Assembly: GCA_016987375.1 (NCBI GenBank)
Contig: PJRA01000313.1
Coordinates: 3,198,361-3,262,360 of the forward strand
Reading direction: 5' to 3'
Source: Brachionus koreanus
Lineage: Eukaryota > Rotifera > Eurotatoria > Ploima > Brachionidae
DNA: 64,000 bases
Shown: in pieces, positions 1 through 10,088 of the stretch
Numbering within the stretch: position 1 is the first letter of the stretch
Layout: each line of letters starts with the position of its first letter
The notes under the pieces: generated by a model
What the model was told of the DNA's origin: nothing
The model's input: the letters and a program-made list of their open reading frames with translations, nothing else
Database searches by the model: none
Translations under genes and position numbers: made by a program

Positions 1-1
1 A

Positions 2-187
2 TTCTATAAAATCGACAAAAAGTACAATCATGTTAATTGGTACTACGATGCGAAACTCATGAGCTCAGTAAATAATGAAGGACCAAGTGGAGGAGTAAGA
101 GGAGCAAAGCATCGCATATGCTCACAGCTAACAAAATGTGAAGCAAGACGAAACTTTCTCTTTTGTGTTAATTTTTTCAAAACTTAA
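2..187 (+). CDS. Possible 3' end of an unidentified gene (partial)
   Basis: An open frame enters from the left edge and runs 61 codons to a TAA at 185-187. The stretch is clearly richer in G+C than the AT-rich DNA beyond it and has mixed polar and aromatic residues (for example GPSGGVRGAKHRIC), which is typical of coding sequence in this genome. There is no start in view, so it would be the last exon of a plus-strand gene lying mostly outside the window. I do not recognise the protein. It could also be part of a mobile element. Confidence 0.35.
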   Translation, partial: FYKIDKKYNHVNWYYDAKLMSSVNNEGPSGGVRGAKHRICSQLTKCEARRNFLFCVNFFKT

Positions 188-413
188 TTAACTATTTCTA
201 TATAGTTATAAGTCATTTATTTAGCTTAACCCGAAAATTTGAAAAAGAAACTTAAGAGGTTTATTGGTTGCTTCATGATTAAAATTAAATGAAAATAAAT
301 TATTTGTGCAAGACATATTAAATTTAGGCTTTGCATTGTGTTGAATTTTAGGATTTTTTGATTTTTTAAGGAAAAATATAATTGAAAAATATAAAAGGTG
401 ACAATATTATCTT

Positions 414-635
414 TTATAAAAATAGTGTACAGAGGGTATTTTCAAAAAAATAATTACGGTCTTTTAGTGGACTACTGTTCACGGGACATTTGAGACACTT
501 TAGACCAACTGTGTCAATAACTTCACTCTCTGAACAATTGAAATTTCCAAAATTTATTGAATTTATCAAAAATGATTGCTGATTTGAGTCATCAATATTT
601 TTAAATAAAAATATCAAAAAGACAATGAAACGCAT
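414..635 (-). pseudogene. Duplicated first exon of a meckelin-like gene
   Basis: The minus-strand frame opens with ATG, a hydrophobic signal-peptide-like segment, then a Cys-rich stretch with CLKCPVNSSPLKD. This parallels the start of the TMEM67 gene about 6 kb away (CKECPENSVKKDG after a signal peptide), with the same spacing of Cys, Asp and CP-NS residues. The similarity stops where TMEM67 has its first short intron, and here too a GTAATT donor follows. The next TMEM67 exon (C-x-C then NNNYF) is not found in the remaining 400 bases to the window edge. It is therefore either a stranded exon-1 duplicate or the first exon of a paralogue with a longer intron running out of the window. Confidence 0.5.
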
Positions 636-1049
636 TTTTTGTTGTTGAAAAAAAAACTTGAAAATATTTTAGTTTAATCTTAATTTATTTTGAGTTTAAA
701 AGATAAAACATTAGCAACTAGATAATTTTTATTAATAGACTATACTTTTAAAGATTTTATTTCAAGATAACATTTTTAATTTACGATTTTTTATTGATGT
801 AGAAAAATAAATGTGAACAACAAAATCAATTTCTTGAATTTTGGAAGAACTATCAAAACGGTAAACTAAATATTTATTTGGTTTCTAGGAAATTATTTAT
901 CGTTCGATTAAATTTTTTTTTTCAATCAATTTGCTGCCACGTAAAACTTTTTAAAAAAATAACTTAAGTAATTGATTATATTAGTATTTTTTTTTATTTA
1001 AATAAGAGTTTTTTTCAAAAATAATTTCCTTCTAATTAAACCCCTGCTT

Positions 1050-1735
1050 TGAGTATACAATTTTTAACAGATATGGTACAAGGAAATTAACTAAAACAAC
1101 TCTTGAAAAGGATCTAGGAGTTTATATTCAAAATGATTTAAAATGGATAAACCAAATAAAATATTTTGCCTCTTGTGAAAACCGTGTTTTAGGTATGATA
1201 GCTAAAAGCTTCAAGAAGTTGAACATCGACTCTTAAGAATGCTTTACACAGCACTAGTAAGACCTCATTTAGAATTTTCCATAAGTTCATGGTGTCCATT
1301 TCTTGAGAGATATTTCAGAAGTCTATAAGATACAAAGAAGAGCGACCAAGATCATTCCTTCACTTCGGAAATATGATTATGCCACAAGGCCTAAGATGTT
1401 TAACTTAACCGATCTCAAAATTAGGCGCATAAGAGGTGATTTAGTTCAATTATTTAAAATAATTAATGGACATGAAATTATTAGTTTTGAGAATGGTTAG
1501 GAATCGGAAGTACAGCTTGAGAAGACATAATAAATCTAGGGGACAACTGAAAAACTGCATGCAACGTTATCATTTTTTTGACTAACCGAGGAGTTAATGT
1601 CGGTATAGCTTACTCTCCAAAAATAATCTGGACCAATGGCTCAGGAAACAGTCGAATTTACTGCCATAGCTTCAAGGAAACTTTGCCCTAAGGGTCGCAG
1701 TATTAACTACTACTACCAGTAATTCAATTTTAGCA
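1050..1735 (+). mobile_element. Degraded LINE (non-LTR) reverse transcriptase C-terminus
   Basis: In shifting plus-strand frames one reads the C-terminal part of a non-LTR retrotransposon ORF2: LEKDLGVYI near 1105, YTALVRPHLEF near 1250, VYKIQRRATKIIPSL near 1320, then RRIRGDLVQLFKIING near 1420 and RYHFF-TNRGVNV near 1580. These are the hallmark blocks just after the reverse transcriptase domain of Jockey/CR1-type elements. Frameshifts and stops (TAG at 1498-1500) show it is dead. The end is marked by a TACTACTACCAG-like string near 1715-1730. Confidence 0.75.
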
Positions 1736-1739
1736 ATTA

Positions 1740-2850
1740 ATCTTCAATATAAAAAAAATTATCAAATATTGATATTTTCAAATAAAAAAAACTAATCTAT
1801 CGAATATTTCATCTATTTCAATCAGTAAATTGTTCTGAAGTTGTTTAAGATGCCTAAATAAATATTATATTAATAATAAAGGTTCTTTTGATATTTTTTA
1901 TTTAAATATATCCTATCATTACTGATAAGTAATACATATGTTGAAATTTATCTTTAATGATTTTTGTAACATGCGTTATATTTTAAAGTATATTTTCATA
2001 TTTGCATGGAAGAATTTTCAACTTTAGAACCATATATATTAAAATTAATTTTTATCTAAAGTAATATATTTTTATTTTGATAGTTATACTTTGTTTTTAT
2101 CGCAAATATTTTATAACCTCAAAAATAAAAACTAGTATTGTAGATATTAATAAAATTGTATTTTTTTTATTTTAATTTTTAATTCATTTTTTCTTCTTTT
2201 GTTTTTAGAGTATTAAAAGTTATTGCATAATAAAACCTCAATAGATTCTTCGGTCAACTTAGTTTAACTAAAATAAACAAATCAGGAAGACTAACGTAGT
2301 TCCGCTATACTAGATGTTTTCTTTTTTTATGGTCAAATACTCAGTAATAATCATAGAATAGAATTTTAATTTTTTTAATTAAAAAATATTGAAATTTCTT
2401 TTTCATTGACTAAAATTCATATATTTTTGGACATTAACTTCAAAATTTATACACTCTGGCCTTTTAATACTTTTGACACCTAACTACAGTCTATGACACT
2501 ATATACGTGTTAAAAAGAGCCATAGATTGCTTTTTTTTCCGTCTAGTTTTCAAGAAGATATAATCATGAAACAACGAGAAATGACCATTGTTCTATAATC
2601 TGCTAAGCTTAGGAGTTTTATGTTTTTATCGAATAACTTTTTATCAATACAAGGTATTATCCTTAAATTTTAAAATTCACATATATATTGATTTTGAGAT
2701 TTTAAAATAATATCTTATGTAAATGAAAAAAAATTATTTAAAGTCAAATTTTTTTAATTTTTACAGTCTTAGTACTAGCTTTTCTTAGCTTGATAATTTC
2801 CGAGAGAATAAAGGTCAATTATTAATTTAATTTATTTATTTATTTATTTA
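1740..2850. other. AT-rich intergenic stretch, no gene seen
   Basis: About 80 percent A+T with short homopolymer runs. I see no frame longer than chance, no RNA gene and no clear repeat structure, apart from a short TTTA repeat near 2825-2850 that probably marks the tail of the LINE remnant that follows. Confidence 0.6.
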
Positions 2851-3420
2851 AAATATAATTTAAAGGAGCTCGGAATAGCGTAGTTCCTTCTTTTCAGCCA
2901 ACCTGCTAAGAATATTTTTGTAATTTATAATTGTAGCTTATCAAGAAATGTTCTGAATTTTTTTGTGATTCATTGAGTCTTTTAGAGAGGTAATCGTAGA
3001 TTTTTTTTGCGATTAGTTCATGTTGAGCTCTCGTTTTCATAAATTTAATGAATAGTTTGTTTGATCTGTCTTATAATTTATCAATTTTAAGCACTCTATG
3101 TATAGTATCAATGCTTGTTTTGAGAGGAAAAATTTTTACAATTCTCAGAATCCTGTTTTGCATTTTTTGTAGTCCCGAATTTAAAATAATGAAACAATAG
3201 TCAAATTAATGATTTAAATTATTCATTTAAAAGTTCAGAATTAGTGTTTTGATAGTTCAAAAGACTTGTGTTTGTTCTGTTGTTTATTTCAAGTCCAATT
3301 TATTCAATATTGCGTTCAAGCTTCTCGATTTTTCCATGTTTTGGCTTTTCTCTTACGAATTGAGGCACTAAATCTAGATCTTTTATATTCTCTATATGGC
3401 CCGAAGGTTCTGTACGAGTT
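2825..3420 (-). mobile_element. Degraded LINE 3' end with A-rich tandem tail
   Basis: Read on the minus strand, this stretch gives LINE C-terminal sequence (LQKMQNRILRIVKIFPLKT near 3150, then RSNKLFIKFMKTRAQHELI near 3050) in broken frames. It is followed by a G+C-richer 3' UTR-like block (about 2870-2910) and an AAATAAAT tandem tail at about 2825-2850. The order reverse-transcriptase remnant, UTR and short tandem tail is typical of CR1/Jockey-type insertions. A related tail block occurs at 12925-13010. Confidence 0.6.
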
Positions 3421-3847
3421 AGGAAAAGCAATTGAGCTGTGATGCATACCTAAAGGAATCGTTGTTGAATTCAAAGAATTAATTCAAAATTCTGGGAGGC
3501 ATGTCGTGATATTTGAGGAGGAGCCATAACACTATAAAACGTGTTCATAAAGTCTATAAAATTGATTAAAAAGATTGCTTTCCTCTCAATACACTTTTTA
3601 AAATTGTGAAAACTACTTTCTAAGGGTTGCATTTGAGTTTCATTAGCAAGTAAAATAAATAAGTTGAATTTAATCTTGGTGTAAGGAAGATTTATTTAAC
3701 CGATAATGGTTTTAAGAGAACATAATAAAATATTTTTTAAATTAAAACTAATATTCAATTTAATTGAAATTTATATAATTGTGTTAAAAAATGTTTGCGT
3801 ATAAACTAGACAAAAAAAAATAAAAAAAAATACAAATTTTGCTTTGA

Positions 3848-6800
3848 TTAAATCAAGAATCTTTTATCAACCAAAGTTTTTCTGGAGATGTTTCTTTTTC
3901 CTAGATCATTTCTTAATGTATTGTAAATCTAGTTAAAAATAAAATTTAAAGTTTTTTTAAAATTATTTCTTTTTAAAATTTACCTTAATGACTAAAAAAA
4001 CACAAAAAGCTGCAAGCACGTAATTTTTGGCAAAGTAATCAACAAACAAAAATGTAATTAAATCAAAGACGAAAAGTTTAAGCTCTTGACCACAAAACAG
4101 AACTGATTCAAAAGTTCGATTTTCGTCTTAAAAAACAAAAAATTTAGCAAATTTAACTTTCTTCCTTTTTAATAAGAATTATGATGCTTACCAGCAAAAA
4201 AATATCCATTTTTGCTAGGATCTCTAAATTCAATGTTGAAAATATTTTCGAATAAATTTCTTCTTACAATTTTGTATTTCAGGTTACGCAAAATCTTTAT
4301 TTTTTTCAAAAATCAAGAATTTTTTTAAATAAATCAAGTGCTTACATTATCAATAAAGCCCATGAGAAATTTGTTCAAATTATTATAGGCTAGAACTCGC
4401 TTGTCAAACTCAGTTCCACTTATTCCACTACTTTTTCTCAATATAGTTTTCTTTTCGAAAAATTTATGTATATATTTTTTTTTAAATAAAATAAAATTTT
4501 ACTTGAATCAAAGGAATCATAACTTTGGAATATTCATTACTTAGTTTATTAGATATAAAAATAGAAAATGTTTGCTGATCAGAATTTTGACCAAGCCCAC
4601 GCTTGCTTGTCTCTTCGTTTTCTTCCTTGGCCAATGCTTTTGACATGTATTGCATGCTTACGTCAGAATTTCCGTGCGGAGACCGCCCATGTATGTAAAA
4701 ACCAAATTGAGTATGTGTCATAATGAACATACTAATGTTAGCCACCGAACAAAAGTCAATGAATTGTCCTACTTTGTCTGAAATACACCGTATGTAGAAA
4801 AACTCATATATCACGTATTGGAGTATTCCAATTCCAATGTACATTGACGCGGCCATCGCAATTCTCAATATACCGCTGTATTCTGCCTGATACTCGTTTG
4901 GATCCGGAGTGACACTTGTGTTGCAATCAGCCGTAGTTATTGCTTCCAAATTGACCACTTTTAGAAAAAACAAAACTCCAATCAGTTGCACCAATGAATC
5001 AATTTTTCTAAATGTTTGTATCTCGTTCCATTCATTAGCCACAAACAGTGTTCTCCAACAGGATATTTTATTATATTCAGACAGCTCTTTTCTAAGTAAA
5101 TTATCTTTTTCTTCGTCTTTGTTTTTTTCCATGACAATTGATGGAGTAAGCTGATTTATCATGTCTGACTTTGGTCGTTCCCAGTCAATGAAAAATATGT
5201 CAAAAGAAGTCTGAGAGAAAACCAAATGGAGCACATCGATTAATTTAAACACAAACGCCAACACCAGCATTACTATAAACACTGTCTGTTGATTACTATT
5301 GGGAAGAATTAGATAAGCTATTCCTTGTCCTTTGTAGAATATAAGCCAGTAAATAGAGCCGACAATTAATATTAAAAAAAAAACATTGCCCAAAGAAGAA
5401 CAAATGAACATGATAAATTTAAAAAGGGTTATCAAGTCAGGTGCTAGTTTTCCTGATCTTCTATTCCAGACTAGGGCTCGAATAAATGCCCATACTAGAG
5501 AGAAAAGTCCCAATATTCCAGATGTAATCCACATTGCCAAATCAGGTGCTTGAAAATTGCTGTTATAGCCAATTTCGAAGCTTAGCTCAACTGTACGTTC
5601 CAAATTATCCGTAGAAACATAATCATAATCAATAATAATCAATGGTGGATAAATTTCTCCGTTTGTTTGAGAGTCTCTTAATCTAATATTTATCAAAAAT
5701 GATTTGACGTAACGAATGAATCGAGGAGTTTGAGATGATGATTGTTTTGAGCTTATTGATTCAACCATAAAAAATCTTCTGTGCAATTTTTGATTTCGTT
5801 CATTTTCAAAATTAACCTGAACTCCATTTTCTTTGTAGTCTAATATTTTTACAGGAATAGGCAAAAACTCCGATGAATTATCAAATTTTAGGAAAAGTTC
5901 AAAAAATTTCGGATCTTTGCCAAATTCGAGAAGAGTTGATACGGACAAAAGACAAGATTGATTGTAGTTACTGGCTGCAAAAGCAGATACTTTTGAAGCT
6001 AGCGAATATGTTGCACTTAGATAATTGCACAATTGAAATTTTGAGATATCGACAAATGAATTAGTGTGAAACGAGCCGTCCAAGTTGTACTGTCTGGCAT
6101 AAAATTGAAAACTACTCGTTTGGCACTTGTCTTCAAAGCTTAGCTTTAAAAACCTATTATTTCCAAGACCGTTATTTTCATAGTTTGAAAAATATAAAGA
6201 AAAAGATTCTGAGTAGATTAGCCATGGTATATTTTCACCAGTCAGACGGCTGAATGCTTGACATGCATCAATTGCAGTTTGAGAATATATGGTGTTCATG
6301 TTGAGAACACACATGTTGGCTAATTGCTGACAGGCAGTCACATTTCTTTTACTAGTTTCGCATTGAGCATAAGCTGAAATTAAATTGTTAGTCAAATATT
6401 CCGAAGTAACTGTTTGACTATCAAAAACAATGTTGTATATAAAGTTGCTTGGTTGAATTAATCCACCATCGTTGATCAAAATTGAGCCAGATTCAAGAAA
6501 ATTGTCATCACAATTCAGTGTGTTAATATTTGCGTCGAAAAAGGAAAATATAAATGGACGACAGCTTCTACAAGAAGAATGGTACAGCCTTGAATCCCGA
6601 GGATTGCACAAAATACATTCGTAAGAGAGTAGCTTTGTTCCGTCTAATTCGGTATCACTCAGAAAACCTCTTGAAGTGTCACAATTTCTACACAAATTAT
6701 CACAATTTACACAAGAAAAGCCATCTGATGATTGGACTTGATTAGCTGGACAAGGTTTGCATTCAATCGAGCCTCCGCCATTGTCATATGAGGCAAAATA

Positions 6801-7055
6801 ATTATTATTACATTTACAATTAAAAACTTTTTTAAAAAAATTTAGTTTAACTAATTTTTTAGAATAAAAATTTTTACCATCTTTTTTGACGCTGTTTTCA
6901 GGACATTCTTTGCATTGAGATGAGAAAATATCAAAGAATTGAGTGTTTGAAATGCAATCTGTGGGTACTGCTAAATTTACGGGCTCTAAGGAGTTCAATT
7001 GGCATGTAACAAAATTAATCAAAGCTACATTAAATATTAAGGTGTTGAAAATCAT
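3848..7055 (-). CDS. TMEM67: Meckelin, ciliary transition-zone membrane protein
   Basis: Encodes meckelin, a receptor-like protein of the ciliary transition zone (MKS complex). Proposed exons on the minus strand: 6878-7055, 4503-6826, 4346-4450, 4192-4294, 3984-4126 and 3848-3928, joining to 977 aa (human about 995). A signal peptide is followed by a Cys-rich N-terminal region, a large extracellular domain, then several membrane helices. Diagnostic strings include FFIDWERPK, FVANEWNEIQT and the C-terminal KTLVDKRFLI, which ends as in vertebrate meckelin. The 51 nt at 6827-6877 keep the frame open but have GT-AG ends and fall where a Cys-rich repeat would otherwise be interrupted, so I treat them as an intron. 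The small 3' exons were found by frame and family similarity. Confidence 0.93.
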
Positions 7056-8389
7056 TTTCGTTTTTAATATTTATTGATTTTCTAGTCAAAAATGAAATTC
7101 TAATTTTAGCAGAATTTTTTTCGAATTCTAATTCACCTTTACATTTTTCAAATGTTGTTTCCTAGCAACATTTGAATACAAGTGAGATGATTGTATCGTT
7201 ACTTGTTTTGACATGATTATTCCCCTTTTGAATTCTGATCTTTTCTAAATGATTGAATTTTGTCTTAAAATCATAATTTTTAATTTTTTGAAATTTGATA
7301 AAAAATAAAAAAAATCGAACAGAAATTAATGCAAAAAAAGTCTATAACTTTTTTTCTTTACTAATTCTCTAAATACAACAACGAGAAGCATTCAAAGTTT
7401 CATCAATAGCTAAAGTCTGATTATTGAGCGTAAATCTATGCAAAATGTAACACAGTCAATTTTGTCAATATTTAAATTATACTAAATTTGTACAGCTTGG
7501 ACCAGAATGTTCTTAATGCATCCATGCACCAAGTTATATTTACAGAACTTGCTTTTGATACATAAAAAAAGTTTTTTTTTCTTTTTAAGAAGAACATGAA
7601 CCATCCGAAAATTGAATTTTTTAAAAGGAATTATATCGCATACCCATTTAAAGCTAGTTAAAGAGCTAAACAATATTACTCAATAGTCGATTTGTGATTT
7701 AATTGAAAGCTCATACAAGTTAATAATCTAAAATACCCTAATTTAAGTCCAAAAATTCTGAAAGCTCGTAAAAAACTGCACAAGATCCTACTATTTCAGC
7801 AAGTTTCGGCTAGAAATGCAAGAAGTTATTAAAGTTTAAAAATATATTTTCGAAATTTTGAATTTATTGTTCTTTTTCTATTTTACTAAAAATTGTCTTG
7901 TTTTTTTATTTAATCAGCTCAATAAACAATTGATTAATTAATAATATAAATTATAAAATCTAGTTTTGTTTCATACCAATAATAAAATACATTTAGGGCT
8001 GCTAAAAATATTTTTGAAGAAAATTTTCAGGCGTATAAAGTTGCAATTTTTTTCAAAAGATACAAAAGTTTTTAAGCAATCAAATAAAAAAGGTACTCTT
8101 TTTGTCAATTTCACAAAATCTGAATTACTTAATTTGTTTTGAATAATTGATTCTAATTTTATTCATTTAATTTTATTAATTAAATTATTTTATTTTTTAT
8201 TATTTTTTATTTTAATTAAATAGACATAAAAATAAACCGATTTTTAACTAAAATTTATGACGATAAAATATGGTTCTATTAAAATTGTTATTCTATCAAA
8301 ATTTTTAAAAAAATTTTATCTTGATAAAAATCATTAATTTAATTCTAACCAAATTATTTATCGTTAAAATAAAAAGCTAAAAAACATTC
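7056..8389. other. Intergenic region between TMEM67 and the SelW cluster
   Basis: AT-rich with no convincing gene. The 5' flank of TMEM67 has a direct repeat of TTTGAA-containing segments near 7147-7180 that I could not interpret. The 8109-8389 part is the 3' flank of SelW copy 1 and holds its SECIS candidate. Confidence 0.5.
8109..8166 (-). promoter_or_regulatory. Weak SECIS candidate for SelW copy 1
   Basis: On the minus strand ATGA (8163-8166) is followed by a possible 8-bp helix with GU pairs, an AA ten bases after ATGA, a possible 5-bp upper stem (AATTA with TAATT), and a GAAA on the 3' side (8109-8112). This resembles a form 2 SECIS, but the lower helix is only about 4 bp. Another ATGA at 8331-8334 also sits by a hairpin but lacks the opposing GA. 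A folding search is needed to choose between them. Confidence 0.3.
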
Positions 8390-8696
8390 TTATTGACTGT
8401 CTTTGATTGCTTTAGCTACTTCCATAATAATAGCGTTTGTATCAGGAAAATTTCCTCTTCTTAGTTTACTGTAGATTAGCTTTCCATTGATAGAAACTTC
8501 AAACGATGACCGTCGGCCAACACCCCCCGAGCATTTCGCGCCAGGAGCTTCTTTAAGAATAGCTCTTTTTAGCTCTCTGAAGCGATAGCCGTAACCTCAT
8601 CCACCACTTAAAAATATTTTTTAAAATAATCTTGAAAAAAAATTTTTTTCGTATTTAAAATTACCAATATTCAATAAAAATTTCTAAATTTGCCAT
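8390..8696 (-). CDS. Selenoprotein W-like, copy 1 (C-G-G-U)
   Basis: A small thioredoxin-like redox protein of the Rdx family (SelW/SelT/SelH), in which a Cys-x-x-Sec motif performs thiol-selenol chemistry. Exon 1 is 8665-8696 and exon 2 is 8390-8606; the intron (8607-8664) splits the motif Cys codon as TG/T. The joined frame gives 82 aa with Cys11-Gly-Gly-Sec14, the Sec codon being TGA at 8597-8599. After the TGA the frame stays open for 68 codons and carries the family signature SSFEVSINGKLIYSKL. Read with the standard code the protein would stop at residue 13. It is nearest to TMEM67 and begins a tandem series of five. Confidence 0.88.
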
Positions 8697-8973
8697 ATTT
8701 TGGATGTCTGTTTTTTTTTTTTCCAAATTTTTGAATTAACTATTTTTTTACTTGTTTTTAAATATAAATTTTGGAATTAAGTCAATTTCATCATGATGGA
8801 ATATATTTAAAGTAAGTTTTTTATTACTATAGTAACTCTATAACTAAAAATAATTCTTTCCTATGCTTAAAACAATCAGTTTGTTATTAAAATTTATTTT
8901 TGAAAGGTATCTTTAAATTAGTACCAAAAAAATTTTTAAAATTTTTATCTATAAATCAAACGATAAATGTATC

Positions 8974-9044
8974 AAATAAATTCTAACATCATTTGGTTAC
9001 GGATTGAGCATTTACCTTAACCATAAATCATAATCAATTTATTT
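8974..9044 (-). promoter_or_regulatory. SECIS element candidate of SelW copy 2
   Basis: Just 3' of the copy 2 stop, the minus strand folds as a classical SECIS: a 9-bp lower helix (8974-8982 with 9036-9044), a small internal loop, the quartet ATGA (9028-9031) facing TGAT (8988-8991), a helix UGGUU/AACCA, and an unpaired AA nine bases after ATGA. A GG/CC pair in the apical part suggests form 2. This is what recruits SBP2 and eEFSec to recode UGA in animals. Judged by eye only. Confidence 0.75.
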
Positions 9045-9081
9045 TGTTGCATTTATTTTGATTTAATTTAATAAAAATTGG

Positions 9082-9382
9082 CTATTCATTTGAATTGGCA
9101 ATTTTGACTACTTCTGAAGCTATAAAATTTCTATTTGGAAATTCGCCAGTCTCTAACATACTGTAAATAAGCTTGCCATTGACTGTGACTTCAAAAGACG
9201 ACCAACGACCAACATTTCCTATGACAATAGCATCAGGTACTTCTTTGAAGATAGCTCTCTGAACTTCCCTGAAGCGGGAAGCGAAACTTCATCCTCCACT
9301 TAATAGGAAAATATATTTAAATTCAAAATAAAAAATATAGTATTGCTTACCAGTATTCAATTAATATATTAATTTTCTTCAT
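9082..9382 (-). CDS. Selenoprotein W-like, copy 2 (C-G-G-U)
   Basis: Second SelW-like gene. Exon 1 is 9351-9382 and exon 2 is 9082-9298, with the intron again inside the Cys codon. It gives 82 aa with Cys11-Gly-Gly-Sec14; the Sec TGA is at 9289-9291. The residues after Sec differ from the other copies (SFASRF instead of GY-x-x-RF), while SSFEVTVNGKLIYS is kept. The stop is TAG. The best-formed SECIS candidate of the cluster lies 40 bases downstream, which supports recoding. The function is inferred as for copy 1: a cytosolic glutathione- or thioredoxin-linked redox protein. Confidence 0.9.
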
Positions 9383-9657
9383 TTCTATTTAAGGAAAAAT
9401 TACAAGTTATAAGAATAAACTAATTAATTTTTTAAAATGCTGAATCAGTTTTTTGGGTAAATGGCGTTTTAATTCTCCTTAATCATAGTGAATTAACGAA
9501 ATAAATTAATAAACATATTTTTTGCTAATTGATTCGAAATTTTTAATTTATTTTTAAGTTGTAAGAAAACAAATTCTAATTCAATAGTTTATTTACTAAG
9601 TCTAAATAATAACAAACTAAAATTTGAAAAAAAAATTTTTACACATTTCGAAAAATA

Positions 9658-9736
9658 CAGTTAAATTTTGAAAATTTTCGTGTTGCCATGATTTTTTTAT
9701 TTTTCACAAACAACAGTCATTTTAATAAAACTACTG
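9658..9736 (-). promoter_or_regulatory. SECIS element candidate of SelW copy 3
   Basis: In the minus-strand 3' flank of copy 3, ATGAC (around 9716-9720) faces CGAA (9677-9680). The helix UGUUG/CAACA continues through GU pairs and GUGA/UCAU to an A-rich apical loop that supplies the required AA about 12 bases after ATGA. A lower helix is formed by CAGT...GTTTT with AAAAT...ACTG (outer ends 9658 and 9736). Quartet, loop A's and distances match eukaryotic SECIS elements. Confidence 0.68.
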
Positions 9737-9795
9737 TAAATTTAGATTAGAAAAATTTTTTTTTTAATTTTAGCATTTTAATTAAGTTTGAACTT

Positions 9796-10088
9796 CTATT
9801 TTCCAGCTAATTCGGCGACTTGCAAAGCTATGTCATCGAAATTCGGAAAGCTTCCCTTTTGCAGCTTGCTGTAAATCAAGTTTCCATTTACAGTCACCTC
9901 GAAAGATGCCGAACGGCCTACTGATCCTGTTATCTGCGCATTCGGAACTTGAGCTGAAATTGTCTGCTTAAGCTCGCGAAAGCGAGGTCCGTAACCTCAT
10001 GCGCCACTATTAAAAAAATTTTAAGATAATACTCTTTTTTATTAAAGTTTAATTACCAGTATTCTATATGAACAGTTATTTGAGTCAT
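9796..10088 (-). CDS. Selenoprotein W-like, copy 3 (C-G-A-U)
   Basis: Third copy. Exon 1 is 10057-10088, exon 2 is 9796-10006, and the intron splits the motif Cys codon. It gives 80 aa with Cys11-Gly-Ala-Sec14, the same CGAU motif as in vertebrate SelW; the Sec TGA is at 9997-9999. The frame after TGA includes RSASFEVTVNGNLIYSKL and ends in a TAG. Its G+C content in exon 2 is well above the flanks, a sign of coding constraint. A SECIS candidate follows at 9658-9736. Confidence 0.9.
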
